The notes under the pieces: model-generated
Databases searched by the model: none
Told to the model about the DNA's origin: nothing
Seen by the model: the letters and a program-made list of their open reading frames with translations, nothing else
Shown: one piece after another, positions 6,115 through 13,697 of the stretch
How positions within the stretch are numbered: position 1 is the stretch's first letter
Layout: the number at the start of each line of letters is the position of its first letter
Position numbers and translations under genes: made by a program
Assembly (NCBI GenBank): GCA_041557595.1
Contig: JBFFGE010000086.1
Location: 1-18,339 of the forward strand
From: JAOTYV01 sp041557595
GTDB lineage: Bacteria; Pseudomonadota; Alphaproteobacteria; UBA8366
DNA length: 18,339 nucleotides
Direction: 5' to 3'

Positions 6115-8853
6115 CTAGCCCGCGCCTGCCGCAAAGGGAACCGTGAAGACGAAACGCGCACCGGTGCCACGTGTCCGCTCCACCCAAATCCGGCCGCCGA
6201 AATACTCGACGATTTGCCGGCAGATTGGCAGGCCCAGCCCGGTGCTAACCGGCTTGCTGGTTGCCGTCGGATCCACTTGTTCGAATTTCTCGAAGATCCG
6301 CTGCTCGGCGCCGCGCGGAATGCCGGGACCGTTGTCCTCGACGCTGACCAGCAAACCTTCCTGCGTTTCCTCGATATTTATGAAGACCTTGGGTTCTGCG
6401 CCATCGCAGAATTTGACCGCGTTGGACAGCAGGTTGACCATCACCTGGATGAACCGGTCGCGGTCGGCGCGCACGCGGCGCACGACATCCGGAACGCGAA
6501 TCTGCAATTCCATATGGCTCTCCGAAAGCAGGCTGCCCGTCGCCGCCACCGACTCCTCGATCACTTCCTTGGGATCGATATCAGAAATTTGCCATTCGCC
6601 CCGGCCCGCCTCCAGCTTCGCAAGGTCCAGCAACTGGTTGATGAGCCGGGTCAGGCGCTGGCTTTCCTTGATGATGATGCCGAGAAATTCCTTCCGTTGC
6701 TTCGTGCCGAGCTCGGAGCGGTCGTACAGGATTTCGCTGAACGATCGTATCGACGTCAACGGCGTGCGCAGTTCATGGCTGACCGTCGACAGGAAATCGT
6801 CTTTCAACCGATCCAGTTCCTTCAATCTTTCATTCGCCGCCTGGAGTTCCGCCGACGCGATTTCGAGCTCCTGCGATTTCTGCTCCAATTGATGGCTGTA
6901 TTCGATCACCTGCGAGGTTTCGTCGAGCACGCGCATGACCTCATCCATGCTCGCGGTCTCCCCCTTGACCACGGTGCCCACCATGACCCGCGCGGATGCG
7001 GCGCCGATCGCCCCCGCCAACAGGCTTTCGGTGAAATGCACGAGGCCCGGATCCGCCTCGCTGGCCATTTTAAGGTCGGCTCCCGTGCGCTTCCGGTATT
7101 GCTCATACGCCTGATCCGCGCGCTGGCGTCCGACGAAACGCATGACCAGGTTGTACAGGTCGGAGAATGTCGCCGTTCCCTGCCAGACCCGCGACCGGCT
7201 TGGCGTGCTTCGCGTGCGGTACACGTCGACAAAAAGCGTTGCCTGAATTCGTTCCAGTGCGGATTGCCGGCTGGCCAGCGACACCAGGACATAGCCGCCC
7301 ACATTGAACAGCATGCTCCAAAAAAGCGAATGCGACAGATTGTCGAGCCCTTTGAGCCCCAAGAGCTCATAGGGCTTCAAGGCGCCAATGCCGAACGGGC
7401 CGGCGTCGATGAAGTTATAGGGAAGCCAACCCGATATGGCGAGCGACGGCAGAAGCAGCGTGTGGATCCAGACGGCGAAACCGAGCGACAATCCCGCCAG
7501 CGCGCCTTTCCGCGTGCCGCCCTTCCAGAATATGCCGCCGATAATCGCCGGGCCGAACTGCGCCGCGGCGGCGAAGGACAACAGGCCGACCGACACCAAT
7601 GTGTAGGATTCGCCGATATAGCGAAAATAGCCATACCCGAACAGCAGGATGAAAATGATGCCGCCGCGCCGAATCGCCAGCAACAGGCTGCTCAGATCCC
7701 CCTTCTCGTTCAGGCGAAGCCACCGCAACCTGAGAAGAACCGGCATGATCAGATCGTTGCAGACCATGGTGCTGAGCGCGATGGTTGCGACGATCACCAT
7801 GCCGGTCGCCGCCGAAAGCCCGCCGATGAAGGCAAACAGCGTCAACCCTTCCTGATGGTCCGCCATCGGCATGGTGAGCACGAAAGTATCCGCGTCGACG
7901 ACGCCGCCCGAAAACATCAGCAATCCGCCCAGCGCAATGGGCAGGACGAAGATATTGATGGTCAGCAGGTAGAGCGGGAACAGCCAAACGGCCTTGTCGA
8001 GATGGCTCTCGTCGAGGTTTTCCACCGCGGATACCTGGAACTGCCGCGGCAGACAGATAATGGCCGCCATGGACAGCACGGTCATGGTGACCCATTGGCC
8101 GTAGCTGCTGGCGGTGCCGATCGTCGTCAGCGACGAGAATTCCGGCAGGGACCGCGCGCGCTCGAAAAGGTCGGCAAACCCGTCATAGAGTCCGTAGGTA
8201 ACGAACACGCCGACCGAGAGAAATGCCAGCAACTTGACGACCGATTCGAAGGCGACCGCCACGACCATGCCTTCATGATGTTCGCTCGCATCGATATGGC
8301 GGGTGCCGAAGAGGATCGTGAACCCGGCCAGTACCGCGGCGACATAGAATGCCGTGTCGTGGGTGACCGGCAGGTTGCCGAGTCCCGTCGGCATCACGAT
8401 GTCGGGATAGTTGAGCAACAGGTTGAAACTGGTCGACACCGCCTTCAGTTGCAGCGAGATGTACGGCATGATGCCGACCACGGCGATGATCGTCACCAAG
8501 CCGCTCAACAACGTGCTCTTGCCGTATCGGGAGGAAATAAAGTCGGCGATCGACGTGATGCGGTTGACCCGGGTAATTCGGATGATCTTGCCGAGCACGA
8601 ACCACCAGAGCATGAAGACCAGGGTCGGCCCCAGGTAAATCGGCAGGAAATCGAGGCCGCTCGACGCCGCCCGCCCGACACTGCCGTAGTAGGTCCAGGA
8701 CGTGCAATACACCGCGATTGACAGGGCATAGATGTAGGGGTTGTTCGCGATACTGCGGCCTTCATCGGCGCGCTTGTCGGCGTAATAGGCGATCGCAAAC
8801 AAGAGACACAGATAGGCAAAGGAGACCAGCAGGACGACCCAGTTCTGGAGCAT
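6115..8853 (-). CDS. Sodium/solute-symporter-type sensor histidine kinase (CbrA-like)
   Basis: The product is 912 residues. Residues 1 to about 530 form an SSS (SLC5-type) transporter fold with roughly 12-13 hydrophobic helices. About 555-640 fits the STAC linker found in SLC5-linked sensors (HFTESLLAGAIGAASARV). A coiled coil (about 640-690) leads to a DHp domain with H-box FLSTVSHELRTPLTSIRSF, phosphoacceptor H693. The HATPase domain has N-box N807/N811, G1 box DNGPG (840-844), FEKF (854-857) and GLGL (872-875), all intact. There is no fused receiver. Such kinases sense or transport amino acids or carboxylates and signal to a partner regulator. The SD overlaps the end of the upstream small gene (2-bp gap), implying translational coupling. 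The likely partner is the receiver at 9167-9550. The ligand is not deducible. Confidence 0.92.
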   Translation of the reverse strand: MLQNWVVLLVSFAYLCLLFAIAYYADKRADEGRSIANNPYIYALSIAVYCTSWTYYGSVGRAASSGLDFLPIYLGPTLVFMLWWFVLGKIIRITRVNRITSIADFISSRYGKSTLLSGLVTIIAVVGIMPYISLQLKAVSTSFNLLLNYPDIVMPTGLGNLPVTHDTAFYVAAVLAGFTILFGTRHIDASEHHEGMVVAVAFESVVKLLAFLSVGVFVTYGLYDGFADLFERARSLPEFSSLTTIGTASSYGQWVTMTVLSMAAIICLPRQFQVSAVENLDESHLDKAVWLFPLYLLTINIFVLPIALGGLLMFSGGVVDADTFVLTMPMADHQEGLTLFAFIGGLSAATGMVIVATIALSTMVCNDLIMPVLLRLRWLRLNEKGDLSSLLLAIRRGGIIFILLFGYGYFRYIGESYTLVSVGLLSFAAAAQFGPAIIGGIFWKGGTRKGALAGLSLGFAVWIHTLLLPSLAISGWLPYNFIDAGPFGIGALKPYELLGLKGLDNLSHSLFWSMLFNVGGYVLVSLASRQSALERIQATLFVDVYRTRSTPSRSRVWQGTATFSDLYNLVMRFVGRQRADQAYEQYRKRTGADLKMASEADPGLVHFTESLLAGAIGAASARVMVGTVVKGETASMDEVMRVLDETSQVIEYSHQLEQKSQELEIASAELQAANERLKELDRLKDDFLSTVSHELRTPLTSIRSFSEILYDRSELGTKQRKEFLGIIIKESQRLTRLINQLLDLAKLEAGRGEWQISDIDPKEVIEESVAATGSLLSESHMELQIRVPDVVRRVRADRDRFIQVMVNLLSNAVKFCDGAEPKVFINIEETQEGLLVSVEDNGPGIPRGAEQRIFEKFEQVDPTATSKPVSTGLGLPICRQIVEYFGGRIWVERTRGTGARFVFTVPFAAGAG

Positions 8854-8855
8854 CG

Positions 8856-9098
8856 TTACCTGCCGTCCGGGCGGTGCGGCGCTCCATCGCGGCGGGCCGC
8901 GGCCGCGCGCCGGTTAACCATGTAGGCGACAAGCGCGATCATCACGCCCCAGATCGCGAAGACACAGATATAGAGTGCCGGAAAGCCGAACAGCGTCGCG
9001 TTGACGCTGAACAGGGACAGCAGCGGCGGGTTGAACAACAATAGTCCTATGGCGAAAAGCGCGAGGACCTTTTCCCCCATGACGCCCGGATTGTTCAT
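8856..9098 (-). CDS. Two-helix small membrane protein coupled to the kinase
   Basis: The product is 80 residues. It has two hydrophobic segments (about 8-28 and 33-55) joined by FSVNATLFGFPALY, then a basic Arg/Ala-rich tail, predicting both ends in the cytoplasm. The ATG at 9098 is preceded by GGAAGAG; a longer reading starting at 9170 would overlap the receiver gene. Its stop is 2 bp from the kinase ATG, and the kinase ribosome site lies within its last codons. Short two-helix proteins of this sort are known as companions of SSS transporters (the DUF4212 small subunit is one family), but this sequence is not clearly that family. It may be a subunit of the transporter-like sensor. Function unknown. 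Confidence 0.75.
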   Translation of the reverse strand: MNNPGVMGEKVLALFAIGLLLFNPPLLSLFSVNATLFGFPALYICVFAIWGVMIALVAYMVNRRAAAARRDGAPHRPDGR

Positions 9099-9166
9099 AC
9101 CCGCTCTTCCTTCTGCCCGCTCCTCGGCTTTGCGCCGGCGGCCGGTCGGGCAAGACCGGCTTTGGA

Positions 9167-9550
9167 TCACCGCCCGTTACAGTCGAGCGCCAGCAAGGTC
9201 CTGACCCGCGCCGTGACCTCCCGTGTCGAGAACGGTTTGATGATATACCCATCCGCACCCGCTTCGATGCCTTTTTGGCGCTCCTCTTCGCGCCCCTTGG
9301 CCGTCAGCATGACGATTTTCATGCCATCCCAGGCCGCGTTGGCGCGGATCGCGCGGCAAACGCTGTAGCCATCCCGTTTCGGCATCATGACATCCAGCAA
9401 TACGAGATCCGGCGCGCCCTTGCCGATTTCGTCGAGCGCCTCTTCGCCGTTCCGGGCGACCCGCACTTCGAGCTTCAATTGTTTCATCAGGAATTCCAGG
9501 GAAAGAACGATATTGGGTTCGTCGTCGACGACAAGCACCGATTGGCTCAT
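9167..9550 (-). CDS. Single-domain response regulator (receiver only)
   Basis: The product is 127 residues, one CheY-like receiver with nothing after it. The acidic pair is D9/D10, the phosphorylated aspartate D53 (LVLLDVMMPKRDG), the switch Thr T83 and the conserved Lys K105 (KPF). The PKRDGY and TAKG context resembles the PhoB/PleD receiver class. The start ATG at 9550 gives MSQSVLVVDDEP; a purine-rich GGGGAGG sits about 10 bases upstream. With no DNA-binding or enzymatic output, it must act through protein contact or as a phosphate shuttle. It lies between the ScfR/DHp regulator (181 bp upstream) and the kinase (downstream), the natural place for a relay intermediate. Confidence 0.9.
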   Translation of the reverse strand: MSQSVLVVDDEPNIVLSLEFLMKQLKLEVRVARNGEEALDEIGKGAPDLVLLDVMMPKRDGYSVCRAIRANAAWDGMKIVMLTAKGREEERQKGIEAGADGYIIKPFSTREVTARVRTLLALDCNGR

Positions 9551-9654
9551 GACCTTGGCCTCCCCTGGTCCCTGAAACGCGTGTTGATCCGCGCTCGTTA
9601 TGACCGCTGTCACCGGTCGGCGCGAATGCCGGCCGATACACCGCTATTCGGACG

Positions 9655-9683
9655 ATTGTGCGCAGAGTCGGGGTGGCGCGCAA
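9655..9683 (-). promoter_or_regulatory. Possible sigma-70 promoter for the receiver-kinase operon
   Basis: On the minus strand, TTGCGC (9683-9678) is followed after exactly 17 bases by CACAAT (9660-9655), about 105 bases before the receiver ATG. The match is partial, and the 181-bp gap is the main support: it is long enough to hold a promoter between the ScfR gene and the receiver. Confidence 0.25.
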
Positions 9684-9731
9684 TACGGCACGCACTTCGC
9701 ATCCGGCCTGCCACCCTGCGCCGAAGTCCCG

Positions 9732-11336
9732 TTACGCGGGCGCCGCGGTGTCGGCCTCCGCACCGGCCGGCCGGAGGATCGGCGGGTGGGCCCGCTGCGC
9801 GCAGTCCAGCCGGTCGCACAGCCGGCAGGTAACGCCGGCCGGCATGATTATCGATGGCGCGTCCAAATCGATGCCGTCGCTATAGGAAATTTGATCCGCC
9901 TGCGACACCTCGCAGCCGATCGCGACAACATAGTGCCCATTTGCATCATTTGGGCCGAAGCCCGGTTTCGATACGGATCGCGCCACCGAGAAGAAGGTCG
10001 CGCCGTCCGGCATCTGGGCAACCTGCCGGCTGATCCGTCCCGGCGTCATGAACGCGGTGTGTACGTTCAGCCGGGGACAGAGACCGCCGTAGCGCGGCAT
10101 GCGCATCCCCGACAATGAAAACCGTTTGGATATATTGCCGGCGATATCCACGCGAATGAGATGTATCGGCATACCGGCGGCGTCGGGCCGCTGCAATGTC
10201 GTCATGCGGTGGCAGACCTGTTCGAAACTGACCTGGAAGCGGTGCTGCAACGCCTCGACATTATAGCGCGTCGCCAACACCGCCTCGTGAAATGCCTGGT
10301 AGGGCATCAGCATGGCGCCGGCGAAATACCCGGCCAAGACGTCGCGACACAACATTCGGCCGTTTTCCCCGATAATCATTTTTTCGGGTATCGCGCGTTC
10401 GATGACAGCAGCGTAGTCGCGCGACGCAATATGTTTTGCCAATCGAAAAGCGCGACTGGAAACCGGCAACGCCTCCGGAACGGTGAAGTGCGATGCCTTT
10501 CCATTGCTTGCATCGGCCGGGACCGGCACCGTCGACAGGCCGTTCGACACGACATCCAGCGTCACTTCGAAATGCGCGCACAGGCGATCGATCAGCGCGC
10601 TCGGCGAGACCGCGATCTCCTGGCCGAGCTGCGTCAACAATGACTGCGCCGCATCCTCGATTTCCGGGAAATAATTGCGCTGCGCCTGCAGCATGTCGTG
10701 CACCTGTTCGCTCGCCGGCGGCATTCCCTCCGGCTCCGTCGTGGCGTCGCCCGAGGTCAGCGACAGCATCCGATCGATAATTTCCGCGAGCCGTTCGCTT
10801 TCCCGCACCAGGATTCCCGCAAATCGGTGCTGGTCCTTGCTGCTGATGTTGTCATGGTCGTGCAGGATCTCCGCGAACGACCGAATCGGCGTCAGCACCG
10901 ACCGCAGCTCATGCGCCGACGTGGACAGAAAATTGTCATCGGTCATCCGCTCACGCAACGATTCAACGTCTTCGCGATTCTGCCGAAACACCCGGTACAG
11001 CTGAACCATCGCCTGGCCGGCGGCGGGCGCGACATTGATGATTTCCTGCAAATCGTCCCGCGACACGGTATTTTCGCGGAACACCGGATCGCCAAACAAC
11101 TCGGTCAATTCGGCGAGGATACGCGCGTCGTCATCTTCGGCGAGCGACGTCGCGCTCAACCCGAAGACTTCGGAGCTTCGTTCCAAGAGGCGAAGCGTCA
11201 CCGGGCGTTGGTTGCGCTCGATCATATTGAGGTAGCTTGCGGAAATGCCGAGCTGCCGCGCCAACACCACCTGGGCGATATCCTGCTCCCGCCGTAATCG
11301 GCGAATCTTGTTTCCAAGCCAGATGCTTTTGGACAC
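9732..11336 (-). CDS. ScfR-family transcriptional regulator with embedded HisKA/DHp domain
   Basis: The product is 534 residues from a GTG at 11336. ScfR regulators (RamB, MccR, PccR types) sense short-chain acyl-CoA or metabolic state and control carboxylate assimilation. Domains in order: XRE helix-turn-helix (8-62; LARQLGISASYLNMIERNQRPVT); a DHp-like segment (132-195; FLSTSAHELRSVLTPIRSFAEIL) with candidate phosphoacceptor H142; an ImmA/IrrE-like region lacking HExxH (about 230-385; YFAGAMLMPYQAF, FQVSFEQVCHRMTTLQRP); and a DUF2083-type tail (RVDIAGNISKRFS, NVHTAF) ending in C504-x2-C507-x4-C512. No ATPase N/G boxes exist, so it cannot self-phosphorylate. Usual ScfR proteins are about 470 residues and lack the DHp insert. 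The GTG start fits family N-termini and has GGGAG nine bases upstream; an earlier GTG at 11375 has no good site. It is divergent from the symporter it probably regulates. Confidence 0.9.
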   Translation of the reverse strand: MSKSIWLGNKIRRLRREQDIAQVVLARQLGISASYLNMIERNQRPVTLRLLERSSEVFGLSATSLAEDDDARILAELTELFGDPVFRENTVSRDDLQEIINVAPAAGQAMVQLYRVFRQNREDVESLRERMTDDNFLSTSAHELRSVLTPIRSFAEILHDHDNISSKDQHRFAGILVRESERLAEIIDRMLSLTSGDATTEPEGMPPASEQVHDMLQAQRNYFPEIEDAAQSLLTQLGQEIAVSPSALIDRLCAHFEVTLDVVSNGLSTVPVPADASNGKASHFTVPEALPVSSRAFRLAKHIASRDYAAVIERAIPEKMIIGENGRMLCRDVLAGYFAGAMLMPYQAFHEAVLATRYNVEALQHRFQVSFEQVCHRMTTLQRPDAAGMPIHLIRVDIAGNISKRFSLSGMRMPRYGGLCPRLNVHTAFMTPGRISRQVAQMPDGATFFSVARSVSKPGFGPNDANGHYVVAIGCEVSQADQISYSDGIDLDAPSIIMPAGVTCRLCDRLDCAQRAHPPILRPAGAEADTAAPA

Positions 11337-11345
11337 GGGTCCGCG

Positions 11346-11350
11346 CTCCC
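11346..11350 (-). promoter_or_regulatory. Ribosome-binding site supporting the GTG start of the ScfR regulator
   Basis: GGGAG on the minus strand lies nine bases before the GTG at 11336-11334. It favours this start over the GTG at 11375, which would also place two of the TTCACA motifs inside the coding region. Confidence 0.5.
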
Positions 11351-11361
11351 GACGTATCGAT

Positions 11362-11423
11362 TTCACAATTTTCACATAGTAACAGGCAGTCTCGTTAGAT
11401 GTTCACATTTTTGCGCTTGTGAA
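11362..11423. promoter_or_regulatory. Four-copy TTCACA/TGTGAA motif cluster, putative operator
   Basis: In the divergent gap between the ScfR gene and the symporter, TTCACA occurs at 11362-11367, 11371-11376 and 11402-11407, and TGTGAA at 11418-11423. The first two are in tandem at 9-bp spacing. The last two form a perfect 6-bp inverted repeat with a 10-base spacer, TTTTTGCGCT. A separate TGCAAACTT at about 11457-11465 resembles the TTTGCAAA-like sites I recall for ScfR/RamB regulators. The position suits autoregulation plus control of the symporter. Which regulator binds is inference. Confidence 0.5.
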
Positions 11424-11530
11424 GATAGGTCGATGGTCGGCTACGATGAACACGGTGCAAACTTAAAAAACATCCAACCGCAAGTAATCGGCGCATCCGA
11501 TCAAGCCGATGGTTGGACCCGAAGGGTTAC

Positions 11531-11538
11531 GGGAGGAG
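11531..11538 (+). promoter_or_regulatory. Ribosome-binding site fixing the symporter start
   Basis: GGGAGGAG lies six bases before the ATG at 11545. It selects MSAKVIW over the in-frame start 12 codons earlier, which has no such site. Confidence 0.8.
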
Positions 11539-11544
11539 AAAGCC

Positions 11545-13527
11545 ATGTCTGCTAAAGTCATATGGCTGTTTGTGTTCGTTGCGTTGTACTGGGCCTACTG
11601 CATTTATTGGGGTGTCCGGGGCGCAATGACGGCGAAAACAGCTTCCGATTATTTTATCGCCGGACGCCGCCTTTCATTGTGGGTGTTCGTGCTCGCCGCG
11701 ACGGCAACGTCGTTTTCGGGCTGGACGTTCATGGGGCATCCGGGGCTGGTCTATCGTGACGGTTTCCAATATGCCTACGCGTCGTTCTACGCGATCACCA
11801 TTCCGTTCACCGGCGTCATCTTCCTGAAACGCCAGTGGATGCTGGGCAAACGCTTCGGCTATGTGACACCGGGCGAAATGTTCGCGGATTACTTCCGCGG
11901 CGACGCCATCCGGATCCTGACCGTGCTGGTCGCCCTGTTGTTCTCGATTCCCTATCTCGGGCTCCAGCTTCGCGCCTCGGGCTTCCTGTTCAACGTGTTG
12001 ACCGATGGTTGGATCGGCGTCGAAGTGGGCATGTGGGTCTTGTCCGCCGTGGTGCTTATCTATGTCGCTTCCGGCGGCCTGCGCGCGGTGGCCTATGTCG
12101 ACACGCTGCAATGCGTTTTGCTCGCGCTCGGCATCGTCATCACAGGCTTCATCGCCCTGAACCTTGCGGGCGGTTGGGAGTCGCTTAACGCCGGCTTCGC
12201 GAAACTTGCCGCAACCGGCATCGGAAAATGGGGAACGACCAAGGATGTCCCATTCGCCGGCGGCGACTACAACGCCTATTTCGCCATACCCGGCGTGATC
12301 CAATGGACCGCGGGGCTCGGCAAGGAAACGCCGATCGGCGGGCCCTGGACGGGTATCATGGTGTTGACCTACATGTTCGCGCTCATGGGCATTCATTCGG
12401 CCCCGGCCTTTTCCATGTGGGCGTTCTCGAATACCGATCCGAAGCCCTTCGCGCCCCAGCAAGTCTGGGCCTCGGCCTTCGGCATCGGGTTCATCCTTTT
12501 CTTCTTCACCGCTTTCCAGGGCATGGGCGCGCATCTGCTCGGCGCCAATCAGGCGGTTACGGATGCGGGACTCGCGATCCAGACAGTGCTGCCGGATCTG
12601 ACCGCAAACAAACAGGGCGGACTGGTGCCGCACTACTTCAACCAGATCGGCGACACGGCGCCCTGGTTGGTCGGCCTGCTAGCGGTTTGCGCGCTGGCCG
12701 CGATGCAATCGACCGGTGCGGCCTACATGTCGACAGCGGGCGCTATGCTCACCCGCGACCTGTACAAGCGCTATATCAACCCGACCGCGGGTCATGCCAC
12801 GCAGAAGCTGTTCGGACGAATCGGCGTTGCCGTGATCGTCGGCGCGGCGTTGGTCGTGGCGACCTACTCGCAGGACGCGCTGGTATTGCTCGGCGGGCTG
12901 GCGGTCGCCTTCGGCTTCCAGATGTGGCCGGCGTTGATCTCGGTTTGCTACAAGCCGTGGTTTACGCGCCAGGGCATCACCTGGGGCCTCACCTGCGGTT
13001 TGATCGCGGTGATCATGACCGAACCCCTCGGCAAGACAATCGCCGGTTTGGTCGGCATCGATCTGCCGTGGGGCCGCTGGCCATGGACCATCCACAGCGC
13101 GGGGTGGGGCATTTTATTCAACCTCGGCGTTGCGAGTGTCGTCTCGGCAATGACGCAAAATGCCGATGATATGGCGCATCGCATGAAGTCCCACAATTTC
13201 CTGCGCGAACACGCCGTGCTGCCGGAGTCCAAGCGTGGTCTGGTTCCCGTGGCGTGGGCCATTACGCTGGCTTGGTTCTTCTTCGGAATCGGGCCCGGCA
13301 TCGTGATCGGCAACTGGATCTTCGGCGAGCCGAATGCGGGCGTCGACGGCTGGCTCTTCGGCATCCCGTCGATCTGGGCCTGGCAGATCCTGTTCTGGGC
13401 GTTGGGCGTCTTCATGATGTGGTTCCTGGCATACAAGATGGAAATGTCCAGGGTGCCAAGTCGCGAAGTCGAAGCGCTCATCGAGGATATCGGCGACACC
13501 GTGCCGCAAAGCGGGACCGCCGATTAG
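11545..13527 (+). CDS. SSS-family sodium/solute symporter, probably a carboxylate transporter
   Basis: The product is 660 residues, an inner-membrane SSS (SLC5-like) transporter that should couple Na+ or H+ entry to solute uptake. Family features: a first helix ending in YWGVRG, then TASDYFIAGRRLS (about 32-44), ATATSFSGWTFMGHPGLVYRDGF (about 52-74), the SIPYLGLQLRASG helix and a long run of further hydrophobic segments. It is longer than the usual 480-580 residues; the extra C-terminal portion (from about 555) has two more helices, then a short acidic tail. Divergence from an ScfR regulator suggests a short-chain carboxylate substrate such as acetate, propionate or pyruvate, but no motif proves this. 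It is distinct from the transporter part of the kinase at 6115-8853. A strong terminator follows the stop. Confidence 0.9.
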   Translation: MSAKVIWLFVFVALYWAYCIYWGVRGAMTAKTASDYFIAGRRLSLWVFVLAATATSFSGWTFMGHPGLVYRDGFQYAYASFYAITIPFTGVIFLKRQWMLGKRFGYVTPGEMFADYFRGDAIRILTVLVALLFSIPYLGLQLRASGFLFNVLTDGWIGVEVGMWVLSAVVLIYVASGGLRAVAYVDTLQCVLLALGIVITGFIALNLAGGWESLNAGFAKLAATGIGKWGTTKDVPFAGGDYNAYFAIPGVIQWTAGLGKETPIGGPWTGIMVLTYMFALMGIHSAPAFSMWAFSNTDPKPFAPQQVWASAFGIGFILFFFTAFQGMGAHLLGANQAVTDAGLAIQTVLPDLTANKQGGLVPHYFNQIGDTAPWLVGLLAVCALAAMQSTGAAYMSTAGAMLTRDLYKRYINPTAGHATQKLFGRIGVAVIVGAALVVATYSQDALVLLGGLAVAFGFQMWPALISVCYKPWFTRQGITWGLTCGLIAVIMTEPLGKTIAGLVGIDLPWGRWPWTIHSAGWGILFNLGVASVVSAMTQNADDMAHRMKSHNFLREHAVLPESKRGLVPVAWAITLAWFFFGIGPGIVIGNWIFGEPNAGVDGWLFGIPSIWAWQILFWALGVFMMWFLAYKMEMSRVPSREVEALIEDIGDTVPQSGTAD

Positions 13528-13564
13528 GGTCAACCAATAATAATAACGCAGCCATCAACCTTCG

Positions 13565-13598
13565 AGAGGGGAAGAGCAATCTTCCCCTCTTTTCTCTT
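13565..13598 (+). terminator. Intrinsic terminator after the symporter
   Basis: A perfect 11-bp stem (AGAGGGGAAGA, 13565-13575, with TCTTCCCCTCT, 13580-13590) closes on a GCAA tetraloop and runs into TTTCTCTT. It lies 38 bases after the symporter stop, so the symporter is probably transcribed alone. Confidence 0.9.
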
Positions 13599-13633
13599 GC
13601 GCATCCGCTGGCGAATACGCGGACAAAACCGGG

Positions 13634-13661
13634 TTGCTCCCGGCGCTGGCCTTGCTAGTAT
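13634..13661 (+). promoter_or_regulatory. Possible promoter for the small membrane protein/TPR unit
   Basis: TTGCTC (13634-13639) and TAGTAT (13656-13661) are 16 bases apart, ending 36 bases before the ATG at 13698. A promoter is needed here because of the terminator upstream. The hexamer matches are moderate. Confidence 0.3.
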
Positions 13662-13697
13662 CGCGTCACCCGTCAAACCCGGATAAGCAGCCGCTCG

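Noticed and set aside
6214..8721. An 835-codon open frame on the plus strand opposite the transporter-kinase
   Set aside because: Low-complexity charged composition (HDDG, RQQ, RRH runs) and no recognisable fold; the minus-strand kinase has all its motifs in order.
10170..10650. HExxH metalloprotease site in the ImmA/IrrE-like part of the ScfR regulator
   Set aside because: The corresponding region reads FRLAKHIASRDY; no HExxH is present, so protease activity is not supported.
11424..11530. Sigma-54 promoter for the symporter, as seen in some CbrA-linked systems
   Set aside because: No GG-N10-GC element with proper flanks was found; a weak TACGAT at 11442 is only a poor sigma-70 candidate.
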